Shown here one piece after another: positions 1-8,676 of a stretch of DNA of 64,000 bases (position 1 is its first letter; every line of letters begins with the position of its first letter). This DNA comes from an uncultured Alphaproteobacteria bacterium. Lineage in GTDB: Bacteria; Pseudomonadota; Alphaproteobacteria; Thalassobaculales; Thalassobaculaceae. Below the pieces are notes generated by a model. That model was not told the origin of the DNA and searched no databases. It worked only from the letters and a program-made list of their open reading frames with translations. Both the position numbers and the translations under genes were made by a program. The DNA is taken from the NCBI GenBank assembly GCA_902629125.1, contig CACOPQ010000002.1, forward strand, positions 1 to 64,000. Reading direction: 5' to 3'.

Positions 1-1
1 C

Positions 2-223
2 AATATTTTAGACACGCTTCCCCAGTTTAGTTTTGAAGGAGAAGCTTACAAGGGTTACACAGAACAGGTAGATGGATCGATACCCTTGTATCGTTTCTTT
101 AATACTCAAACAGGTACTCATTTCTATACAGCAGCTGAAGCGGAAAAGGATAGTATCATCGAGAACTTATCCACCTTCAACTTTGAAGGTACTGCCTACT
201 GGGTAGATCCTGTAATGGGGTGA
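2..223 (+). CDS. C-terminal fragment of a DUF5648-like repeat protein (truncated by window edge)
   Basis: Frame 2 reads NILDTLPQFSFEGEAYKGYTEQVDGSIPLYRFFNTQTGTHFYTAAEAEKDSIIENLSTFNFEGTAYWVDPVMG*; 'LYRFFNTQTGTHFYTAAEAE' is the typical DUF5648 motif. Confidence 0.75.
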   Translation, partial: NILDTLPQFSFEGEAYKGYTEQVDGSIPLYRFFNTQTGTHFYTAAEAEKDSIIENLSTFNFEGTAYWVDPVMG

Positions 224-262
224 TTCTTTTTTTGTTATTGCAGAATCAGTCCTGATTTTAGA

Positions 263-333
263 TGCGCAATTTGTTCTACATTCCAAGCCATATGATTGAC
301 ACAATGCTTGTGAATCAATGACTTGCGACACAT
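263..333 (+). repeat. intergenic palindromic repeat, copy A
   Basis: 283..333 matches the reverse complement of 8077..8127 at 46/51 positions; hairpin ATTGA-CACAA-TGC-TTGTG-AA-TCAAT. Confidence 0.8.
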
Positions 334-393
334 AAAGTGGGGATTATGGTGCGGTTGAGTAGAGCGGTTCCTCAGCGCTGTAACAATCTCAAA

Positions 394-783
394 TCAATCT
401 AACGTGCCTAAATTATGCCTAAATTGTACACCCCACTTTTTATATTTTTTTACTGCTATCCAAATTAATGTGATCGGTTTTTGCACGGAGGAGTTGTTTG
501 TTACCCATTTGGCTTTGATCAAAAATACAGCAGAACTTTTACTTGCAACTACCTGCTTAACGTCTTCATGTTTTGTCATAACCCATTCTGGAAAAGTAGC
601 AAGTATAGTTTCCCAAGGCGCAGGGTATATATTCCTGTATTGCAAAGAATTTTCTACTGTAAGTGACGTTCCATTGAAATTTTGGTAAGTAAATGGGAAC
701 GACGTGGTATCAATGTAAGCAACAAGATCTCGATTATTAATAGCGGATTGATGTTTCTCTATTACTAATCTTGGAATATCCAT
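394..783 (-). CDS. small NTF2/SnoaL-like protein
   Basis: 129-aa ORF; N-terminal helix plus hydrophobic/aromatic pattern typical of the NTF2-like fold; weak family assignment. Confidence 0.5.
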   Translation of the reverse strand: MDIPRLVIEKHQSAINNRDLVAYIDTTSFPFTYQNFNGTSLTVENSLQYRNIYPAPWETILATFPEWVMTKHEDVKQVVASKSSAVFLIKAKWVTNNSSVQKPITLIWIAVKKYKKWGVQFRHNLGTLD

Positions 784-834
784 AGTGCTTTTACACCTTT
801 TTGAGTCAGATTTTGAATGTTATTTAATAATGTC

Positions 835-851
835 GTGCCCAGTTTGGGCAC
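835..851. other. 7-bp perfect intergenic hairpin GTGCCCA-gtt-TGGGCAC
   Basis: Direct inverted repeat upstream of the 394..783 ORF; function unknown. Confidence 0.4.
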
Positions 852-1122
852 TCTTACTCAACTATTCATAGGTTTGTGTAAAACCCAATTCGATCTATAA
901 AATCTCCCTATTTGCACATGCATAAAAAAGAGCAACGTACCATGCTATTAGCCACCTAGAAATGGAAGCTATTGCCAATAATCACAGACGTATTTAGTCA
1001 AAGGTTTACACAATGATAAAAATTATTACTCGAGTCCAACATATTTCAGGTCCTGGCTTGTCAGATGTTTTTCTCCAAGGTCAAGACTGAGCATTTAAGT
1101 CCTATCATTTTTGGGTTTTGAA

Positions 1123-2286
1123 ATGAAGATTTTAAAGATTAAGGATATGACTTCGTCTATCGCCTCAAATATCTCCAACGCATTTATTGATTTTTCTCAA
1201 ATGACGTGTTCTGTGGTAGCAGTTATAACAGACCAATATCGTGACGGCGAGCAGGTTGTCGGATACGGGTTCAATTCAAACGGACGGTATGGTGTTAGCG
1301 GCCTTCTTAGAGAGCGCTTCTTACCTCGTATTAATTCGGCTTCTCCAGACGATCTTTTAAACGACAGTGCAGATAACCTAGATCCTTTTAAAATCTGGAA
1401 TATCCTAATGCAAAATGAAAAACCCGGAGGTCACGGTGAGCGATCAGTAGCAGTTGGTACTATTGATATGGCTATTTGGGATGCAGTATCCAAAATTGCA
1501 GAAAAACCGCTTTCTCAATTTTTAGCTGACTATTTTAATGGGGGAAACGCTGACACTAGTGTTTTTGTATACGCGGCTGGTGGGTATTATTACCCTGGGA
1601 AAAATGTTTTGGCATTGCAAGATGAACTCCGAGCGTACAAGGATCTTGGGTACCAAGTCCTAAAAATAAAAATTGGTGGAGCATCTCTGAAAGAAGATAT
1701 GGATCGAATTGAAGCGGCTCTGAAAATTTCTGGTGAAGGCAACTTATGCGTTGATGCGAATGGCCGTTTTAATATCGAGACTGCCTTGGAATACGCCAAA
1801 GAGTTAAAGAATTATAACCTTTTTTGGTATGAGGAACCTGGAGATCCTCTGGACTTTTATCTCCAATGTTGTTTGTCAGAGGAGTACGACCATCCATTAG
1901 CTACTGGAGAAAACCTGTTTTCGCACCAAGATGCTAGAAATTTGCTTCGTTATGGCGGGATGAAAGCCGATCGGGATTGGTTACAATTTGATTGTGCCTT
2001 AAGCTATGGTTTAGTTGAATACCTTAGAATACTCGACATTCTTAAAGAGTTTGGGTGGTCGAAACGTCGTGTTGTACCACACGGAGGGCATCAAATGTCT
2101 CTAAATATGGCAGCAGGACTTCAACTGGGAGGAAATGAATCTTACCCATATGTTTTTAAACCCTTTTGTGGCTTTGCAGATGATATTCAAGTCGAAGATG
2201 GTTTAGTCAAACTACCAAATATTCCAGGAATAGGGTTCGAAGCGAAATCTGAATTATTCTCAGTGATGCGACGATTATTAGAATAA
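1123..2286 (+). CDS. enolase-superfamily D(-)-tartrate dehydratase-like protein
   Basis: GYGFNSNGRYGVSGLLRERFLPR, NEKPGGHGERSVAVGTIDMAIWDAV, VFVYAAGGYYYPGK, CVDANGRFN, ATGENLFSHQDARNLLRYGG, VPHGGHQMSLNMAAGL resemble the D-tartrate dehydratase family; ATG at 1123 preferred over TTG at 1111. Confidence 0.9.
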   Translation: MKILKIKDMTSSIASNISNAFIDFSQMTCSVVAVITDQYRDGEQVVGYGFNSNGRYGVSGLLRERFLPRINSASPDDLLNDSADNLDPFKIWNILMQNEKPGGHGERSVAVGTIDMAIWDAVSKIAEKPLSQFLADYFNGGNADTSVFVYAAGGYYYPGKNVLALQDELRAYKDLGYQVLKIKIGGASLKEDMDRIEAALKISGEGNLCVDANGRFNIETALEYAKELKNYNLFWYEEPGDPLDFYLQCCLSEEYDHPLATGENLFSHQDARNLLRYGGMKADRDWLQFDCALSYGLVEYLRILDILKEFGWSKRRVVPHGGHQMSLNMAAGLQLGGNESYPYVFKPFCGFADDIQVEDGLVKLPNIPGIGFEAKSELFSVMRRLLE

Positions 2287-2451
2287 CCCAAATCATGGTA
2301 AATTATTGATATCAAAAATTTTTCAATGGGTTAGAATCATTTAGATCTGAATCTTGGTGAGGAAGGTGTCTACTTTATCCCTTTTTCCTGCACCAACAAA
2401 AAGTCTCCTACAAGCAATTACAGCAGGTTGCTATATCCGTGCGTTCTGCCA

Positions 2452-2485
2452 ATAGGCACCAAACGATATATAGTTTGGTGCCTAT
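2452..2485. terminator. convergent intergenic hairpin (13-bp perfect stem, 8-nt loop), possible bidirectional terminator
   Basis: ATAGGCACCAAAC-GATATATA-GTTTGGTGCCTAT between the convergent genes 1123..2286(+) and 2505..3977(-); no clear U-tract. Confidence 0.5.
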
Positions 2486-2504
2486 TCGGTATGCTTCGGT
2501 ATGT

Positions 2505-3977
2505 CTAGCTGGTTATATTCCATCCAGAAATAGCCTTCGTTTCTAAAAACTCCTCGAGCCCTTCAATGCCTCCTTCTCTACCATTTCCAGATTGTTTATA
2601 ACCCCCGAAGGGACTTCCCGCAGCTCGTGGAGCTCCATTGACTTGAACCATACCCGCCCGCAATTGACGAGCAACACGTTGGGTACGCTTGCTGTCACCA
2701 CTTTGCACATAGTCCGTGAGCCCATAACTCGTGTCATTTGAAATTTTTATAGCGTCGTCCTCATTGTCAAACGGTATCATCGAGAGAACTGGCCCAAATA
2801 TTTCTTCGCGAGCAATTTGCATATCATTGTTTACATCGGCAAATACAGTTGGTCTTACGAAATAACCTTTATTGAAGCCGTCAGGTCGGCCCAGACCACC
2901 TGCTATCAATCTTGCCCCTTCTTTTATGCCGGTATCTATGAGCCCTTGTACCTTATTATATTGCACTTCTGATACTAATGGGCCGATATGATTACCCATT
3001 AAGTTGGATTCGTTTACCTCCGTATTTTCGGCAGTTTTCTTGGCTATTTCGACAGCACTTTCATATACATCCCTCTGAACCAACATTCTTGTTGGAGCAT
3101 TGCAAGATTGCCCGGTGTTGTTAAAGCAGTGTAGCGCACCTCTTTTCACTGCTTTTTCTACATCGCAGTCTGAAAAAATTATGTTGGCGCCTTTTCCTCC
3201 TAATTCAAGGGATACCCTTTTAACACTATCAGCTGCCCCTTTAGTGACAGCAACTCCAGCTCTAGTTGATCCGGTGAAACTAACCATATCAATATCTGGG
3301 TGGCTACTCATAGCCTCTCCAACAGTTGGTCCGTCTCCATTTACAAGATTGAATACACCATTTGGAAAACCAGCGTCGTGCATCATCTCAGCAAACAAAA
3401 GTGACGACATAGGTGCTATCTCTGAAGGTTTCAAAACAACGGAACAACCAACAGCAACTGCAGGTACGACTTTCAAAGTCACCTGATTCATTGGCCAATT
3501 CCATGGCGTAATTAGTCCACAAACACCTATAGGCTCTCGTATTATAAACTCATCAGGCGTATCTTCCCTGAGAGGATGCTCAAATTTGAAGCTCTCTAGG
3601 GCCTTTATAAAAGCTTTAATATGACCTGCCCCTGCCGCTGTTTGAGCGTTTAAAGACAACTTTATTGGTGCTCCCATCTCCATGGATATAGCTTCCGCCA
3701 TGTCTTGTGAACGATCCTCATAGATAGTTAACAATTTCTTTATAACGCTAAGTCTTTCATCTAGATTGGTCGTGCTCCACGTCTCGAAAGCATTTTTTGC
3801 TGCCAAAACCGCGTCGTCTAAGTCTCTTTTTGTTCCTAGTGAGATTATAGCGAATGCTTCTTCGCTGGATGGGTTTACCACTGGGAAGTCATTTTTTACA
3901 TGTGGGGGCACCCACTTGCCATCAATATAAAAATCCGTTTTCTGCAACATCTCGATCTCCAAACATTTCATTCCCAA
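2505..3977 (-). CDS. aldehyde dehydrogenase family protein
   Basis: PWNWPMNQ, VSFTGSTRAG, LELGGKGANI, NTGQSCNAPTRM, EEIFGPVLS motifs. Confidence 0.95.
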   Translation of the reverse strand: MGMKCLEIEMLQKTDFYIDGKWVPPHVKNDFPVVNPSSEEAFAIISLGTKRDLDDAVLAAKNAFETWSTTNLDERLSVIKKLLTIYEDRSQDMAEAISMEMGAPIKLSLNAQTAAGAGHIKAFIKALESFKFEHPLREDTPDEFIIREPIGVCGLITPWNWPMNQVTLKVVPAVAVGCSVVLKPSEIAPMSSLLFAEMMHDAGFPNGVFNLVNGDGPTVGEAMSSHPDIDMVSFTGSTRAGVAVTKGAADSVKRVSLELGGKGANIIFSDCDVEKAVKRGALHCFNNTGQSCNAPTRMLVQRDVYESAVEIAKKTAENTEVNESNLMGNHIGPLVSEVQYNKVQGLIDTGIKEGARLIAGGLGRPDGFNKGYFVRPTVFADVNNDMQIAREEIFGPVLSMIPFDNEDDAIKISNDTSYGLTDYVQSGDSKRTQRVARQLRAGMVQVNGAPRAAGSPFGGYKQSGNGREGGIEGLEEFLETKAISGWNITS

Positions 3978-4211
3978 TTAATAGGGATAAGTTTATCAAA
4001 CCATACACGCAACTGCGAACGATTCGCAATACCTTAAACTTCTTTTGATCAGTTAGGGACAAAGTGACTAAAGCATGCGACTAAATTTTTAAAGGTCTTG
4101 ACAAATTTAAACCTCATTTCATGATCCATAGGGTGTTTTTTTATACAAAACAATAAAACCGGGTGGAGTTTCATACATCACAATGTAGCACAGATAGCGG
4201 CTCTTTTTTGT

Positions 4212-4250
4212 TGCGCAATTTGTTCTACACTTCAAGCCACTTGATCAGAC
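4212..4250 (+). repeat. intergenic repeat, copy B (partial)
   Basis: tgcgcaatttgttctacacttcaagccacttgatcagac resembles the left half of copy A (263..300). Confidence 0.65.
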
Positions 4251-4514
4251 TCTAAGATGACCTAAGCTATTGATAATACCTATATCCAAATGAGATTGGT
4301 GCATTCGTAAGGTAAATACCCACGCCATTCGCACGATTAACTAGTACCAATAACACCTTCCTGATTGAAACATATATACGTAAATTATCTCTATGTATTT
4401 TGGTGGGCTATAAACGAATGTAAAAAAAATCAGGCAAATATCTACTCAATAAAATGGTATATAAAATTTCATCTGATGAATTCCGGCTAATAAAAGTGAT
4501 CAATAAAAAAATAA

Positions 4515-4812
4515 CCAAACAAAGATTAGATAAGTTCGATACTTAATCCATCAGGAGCTGCCACATAGAAAATATAAAGCTCAGAATAAAGTCCCATGAT
4601 TCAACAATGAAAAGAACTCCTTTTTCCCGAAAATTTTCAATAATTCTGCAGGTCTCCGGTGTAGGTGAAACCAAAATGATCAACACCCCATCCATATATG
4701 ACTAGAAAATTTATCGATTTACTCTCTATCCAAAGGATGTCGGTGATTTCTTCTAAAACGCTTATCGCTAATTATGAGTTGCATACCAACTAATCTTACA
4801 TTTATCGTGTGT
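4515..4812 (-). pseudogene. decayed VOC/glyoxalase-family gene, paralogue of 12066..12488
   Basis: Reverse strand, with frame changes, reads INVRLVGMQLIISDKR...IDKFSSH-WMG-VDHFGFTYTGDL..YFREKGVLFIVESWDF...FYVAAPDGLSIELI, parallel to INVRLGSLQLIIRGER...FDKFSSHNEWGMDHFAFIYNGDLKIY...VAAPDGVSIELIQ. Confidence 0.75.
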
Positions 4813-4854
4813 CAGCTATGACTTGGAGTATGGAACAAAATTTACTATCCAAGA

Positions 4855-5055
4855 ATGAAAGGATTTATGATGGCGGGAGATAAGATTGAGCATACCTTTG
4901 AAATACAGGAGGATGCTATAAAAATGCTAGATGAGGCTGTCGAAAAGCATAACTTAGAAAGTAGAGACAAGGCATTACGTTGTCTTTTAGATTACTGCGC
5001 AGAAGATGGCGATTGGGAAGATATTTTTGAAACAGTTCGGTGTCTACGTTGTTAG
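4855..5055 (+). CDS. small conserved-looking hypothetical protein
   Basis: 66-aa ORF, EHTFEIQEDAIKMLDEAVEKHNLESRDKALRCLLDYCAEDGDWEDIFETVRCLRC; ribbon-helix-helix-like pattern with C-terminal CxxC. Confidence 0.45.
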   Translation: MKGFMMAGDKIEHTFEIQEDAIKMLDEAVEKHNLESRDKALRCLLDYCAEDGDWEDIFETVRCLRC

Positions 5056-5106
5056 CAGGCTTAGTGTATAATCGTAACGTTTAAATTTCGGTTAATTTAA
5101 AAATTA

Positions 5107-5565
5107 TCAAATTTTTCTTGGAGTTGCGAGTGTGTCATCAGCATTCAAACGGTGCTCATGAAAAACCGTATCTGTCAAGTTGTAGCATATCCAAGGAAGT
5201 GCTTCATTACTGTAGTAATGCATTGATACTTCGATTTTCTCAGGCTGATCCAGTGTGCCAATATTAATAACCTGCAGTTCCGGGAATCTTTCTAGAGTTG
5301 AACCGATACCGGTACCACACTTACCACAAAAGCTAGGCCATAGTGCTCGCCCATGTTCGGGAATTATGTGCTTATAGGTGGATAAAGTATCGCCACTTAT
5401 CTTGAATGATGAACGATTTACACCGATTGCGCTTCTAAATGCTGCACCAGTGGCTTTCTTACAAAAATTACAATGACAAGCGTAAGACCGTAATATTGGA
5501 CCTATAAATTCGTACCTTATAGAGCCACATAGACAGCCCCCTTCGAGAAAAAAATCAGTCATCAC
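5107..5565 (-). CDS. GFA/CENP-V family protein
   Basis: GGCLCGSIRYE, CHCNFCKKATGAAFRS, FCGKCGTGIGS zinc-binding motifs. Confidence 0.9.
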   Translation of the reverse strand: MMTDFFLEGGCLCGSIRYEFIGPILRSYACHCNFCKKATGAAFRSAIGVNRSSFKISGDTLSTYKHIIPEHGRALWPSFCGKCGTGIGSTLERFPELQVINIGTLDQPEKIEVSMHYYSNEALPWICYNLTDTVFHEHRLNADDTLATPRKI

Positions 5566-5600
5566 TTGCTCCAGATATTCTCAACATTTAAGCCATCCAA

Positions 5601-5925
5601 TCATACAAACCTTTTCCCTTTTTCGAGATTCAATATCTCTGGCTCTCCTAGAGAATTAACAAACTCCGTAAAATTTATCCCTTTTAAAGGATCTGTACGT
5701 TTCTTGAACGTATTTGAAACAACGGACTTAAATCGCCTTCTCTCTTGTTTATAGTCAAAGGGATAAAAAAGAAATACGTCATCGTCAGGAGGCAACTCAT
5801 AGTCTTTGGGATAATCTTTCATAAATAGTATCGCTGTTAATAGTACTGATAAATCGCACTCAGCAACACAATGTTTTGGGAAAATATAAAAAACATTACT
5901 TTGATAAGCAGGATGGTCTAGGTCT
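5601..5925 (-). pseudogene. 3' remnant of a duplicated GFA-like gene (paralogue of 7234..7848)
   Basis: MKDYPKDYELPPDDDVFLFYPFDYKQERRRFKS..NTFKKRTDPLKGINF..SLGEPEILNLEKGKRF matches the C-terminus of 7234..7848; nucleotide similarity continues to about 5922 and then stops. Confidence 0.85.
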
Positions 5926-6864
5926 TAACCTGGTCAGATCATCCATTAATTTACGAGGATCAATCCTTTTTCTCGGCCACAGATCCCTTGGTAAAAAATC
6001 GTCTGCGGAAGCGTTAGATATTGACCGATATTTTGCAACGAGTTCTATATACTCATCGAACTTACGGACACAGTCATTATAGCTTACGTCCTGATTCAAA
6101 AGTGACACAAAAATACTTTGGTAAAATCTACGTATATTGTCATCTTCGAGGTAGAAGCGCTCATAGCCAGTGTCTTTTATCTTTTCAAACAAGCAAATGA
6201 TTAAGCCAAGCGAATCTTTTTTATCGCTATGCTTCATGGTCACTTCCAGCCATTCACCTTTAAGTGAAGTGGTTTTGGTGTCTTCTATTTCTTCCCTTAT
6301 TGCTAATTCAGCAAAAGCTGATGCAGCGGATAGATTAATGATATCCTGTCTTTTAATTTCTTCTGCGAGGTCAGAAAAATTTTTACAACACCTGTTTAAA
6401 CTTTTTTTGATAATTGATTCCGCTAGCAGTTGCTCTTGTATTATTTGATGATCACGAGTCTTTGGTGAAGTATTTGCTGATGGAATCGGAATTCCAGTAC
6501 TGTACCCTTGTGACCTTAATTCGGTATTCACAGCTAGGGTGATTTCTGTTTTATCAACACCTGAAAGAAATTTGTCTGTCTTCGCAGTTTCGTAGATAAC
6601 TTTTTTTATGATGGATAAATTCTGCTGAAAAATATGCTCAACGTTTTCTGCCTTATATCGATTTTTGATTTTGTTAGTAGCATATAACGCTATATAGATG
6701 ACTAACAAAATTGGAGCTAAAAAATAAATTTGCTCCAATAAAAATTTTTCCATTATTTCCCTAGCTCTTGTTATTCGAAATGTGTCTACACAAAAACATA
6801 TTATAAGAAAGCCAAGGAACAAGCCTAGTTGGACGTTAACAGGGCTAAATAAGGCTAATAACAA
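5896..6864 (-). CDS. hypothetical protein with two N-terminal transmembrane segments
   Basis: 322-aa ORF; hydrophobic LGLFLGFLIICFCV and YFLAPILLVIYIALYA, then a soluble helical region; no family recognised. Confidence 0.65.
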   Translation of the reverse strand: MLLALFSPVNVQLGLFLGFLIICFCVDTFRITRAREIMEKFLLEQIYFLAPILLVIYIALYATNKIKNRYKAENVEHIFQQNLSIIKKVIYETAKTDKFLSGVDKTEITLAVNTELRSQGYSTGIPIPSANTSPKTRDHQIIQEQLLAESIIKKSLNRCCKNFSDLAEEIKRQDIINLSAASAFAELAIREEIEDTKTTSLKGEWLEVTMKHSDKKDSLGLIICLFEKIKDTGYERFYLEDDNIRRFYQSIFVSLLNQDVSYNDCVRKFDEYIELVAKYRSISNASADDFLPRDLWPRKRIDPRKLMDDLTRLRPRPSCLSK

Positions 6865-7101
6865 TCATTTTCGTTTCCAAAATGCATTTAAGCCGCGAAC
6901 TGATCCGCTTGCAGGGGTAAACTTTTCGGCCTTATAACTTCGTGGAACGACAAGTATGTTAGATCATGAAGAGGGGAGACGGTTTAAATGACTTGATTAC
7001 TTAAATAAGTCGGAACTCGTCTTATAAAGTAAAAGATACCGCTTGATTAGGTCAGGTATTTATCTGAATTATTGTATATTAGTGTGTGCCCGCCAACATA
7101 C

Positions 7102-7213
7102 GAGTAGAATATGTCTAATTATATTTTGGTGCAGTACATAATGCATAACAAATCTTCAGATAAACACCCGTATAATAGAGACGGTATTTATCAATTTATC
7201 ATGAGAATCCCAG
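7102..7213 (+). repeat. inverted repeat copy 1 (pairs with 18699..18810)
   Basis: gagtagaatatgtctaattatattttggtgcagtacataatgcataacaaatcttca matches the reverse complement of 18754..18810 with 2 differences over 57 nt; more diverged similarity continues (tataatagagacggtatttatcaatttatca). Confidence 0.9.
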
Positions 7214-7233
7214 TAGATCTGAGTGATCAATTA

Positions 7234-7848
7234 TTAAAACCTTTTTCCCTTTTCCAGACCTAATATCTTCGGCGTTCCAAGTGAGTCGATTAACGCCGTA
7301 AAGTTTATCCCTTTAAGTGGATCAGTGCGTTGCTTAAATGTATTCGCGACGGTTGGCAGAGAACGAAATCTATTCCGTTCCTGGTTATATTCAAAAGAAT
7401 AAAATAGAGGGACATCATCCTCAGGAGGTGGCTCATATTCCTTGGGGTAATCTTTCATAAATAGTATTGCTGTTAACGGTACTGATAAATCACATTCAGC
7501 AACACAATGCTTTGGGAAAATCAAAAAGACATTACTTTGATAAGCAGGGTGGTCTACCGCTATGACGGACCAACATTGATTACAATACAAACGAGTAGAC
7601 CTTCCGTCTTCACGAAGCTTATAAGCGCTCATAAACTCTTTGCCTTTGGTGGAGATAATATCAGCAGGGATATAATAACCGTGAGGTAACTGATCTGGTA
7701 TCACTGCGCTCTTAGCTGCCCTCCATTCAATACCTTGTCGACAGTCTTCGCAACCACAGCGAAAGTATTGTACTGCACGATTATCTGCTACGGTTATTTC
7801 GCACTTACCACAGTTGCAGCCAATAGTGCCAGATTGAAGATTTGACAT
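7234..7848 (-). CDS. GFA/CENP-V-like zinc-binding protein
   Basis: IGCNCGKCEITV, CGCEDCRQG, CNQCWSVIAVDHP motifs; 204 aa. Confidence 0.75.
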   Translation of the reverse strand: MSNLQSGTIGCNCGKCEITVADNRAVQYFRCGCEDCRQGIEWRAAKSAVIPDQLPHGYYIPADIISTKGKEFMSAYKLREDGRSTRLYCNQCWSVIAVDHPAYQSNVFLIFPKHCVAECDLSVPLTAILFMKDYPKEYEPPPEDDVPLFYSFEYNQERNRFRSLPTVANTFKQRTDPLKGINFTALIDSLGTPKILGLEKGKRF

Positions 7849-8076
7849 ATACAGTTTCCTTCATTAACTGACCACGAAATTGTTAATTAGGTTCACAACC
7901 CCATCTATTAGGGTCCAGATCGATGAAATGGCATCCATAAACTCTATCACTCTTTACTTCCTGTCAAAGTACTTGCAATCACATATATATGATAAAACTT
8001 ATCCAGTTTTATGTTGATAGTACGCAACTAGTTGAATAATTATATTTCATCCAGCTAGCGACGCACCACAGTCGGA

Positions 8077-8127
8077 ATGTGTCGCAAACCATTGATTCAC
8101 AAGCATTGCGTCAATCACGTGGCTTGG
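8077..8127 (-). repeat. intergenic palindromic repeat, copy C
   Basis: Reverse complement ccaagccacgtgattgacgcaatgcttgtgaatcaatggtttgcgacacat matches copy A. Confidence 0.8.
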
Positions 8128-8676
8128 GTTGAACGCATGTCCGGCAACTGAAGTAAAAAAACATGAAGACTATTATAAATCTTCTAAATAGTTTAGCCGC
8201 AAGTGACAGGTCATCGGTGGTAATTACATTGTTTTGATGCAACGATACCTTGATTATTGGCTTTCAAATCCCACGTTGTTATCTATGTTATTTAGCTGTG
8301 GTCGGGATCAAAAAGTCTTATGTTAAACCTTATCATGATTTTTTCATCAGCTGACGATCAAACCAAAAAAAAGCTTATCTATATAAAGAACATTTGCGCC
8401 CGTAAACATATGCTAGAGCAGAAACTAATTAAGCCGGTAAATAAGGTTTACTATTCAAAACATAGCCTCTTAGATAGAAATATCATTTGATATATAACGT
8501 TTTAACGAATGGTCCTATTAATACAATTCTTTGCTACGAGTTTACAAATTGGGATAGCGCTACCAAATTTGCAGAAAGAATTCCATAAAACTCAACTAAA
8601 TGAGGTTTAACGGACCTTTTGGAGGATTTTTTAAGCATGGATAATCTAATTAAAATTAATAAAAGGGTCGCGTTTT

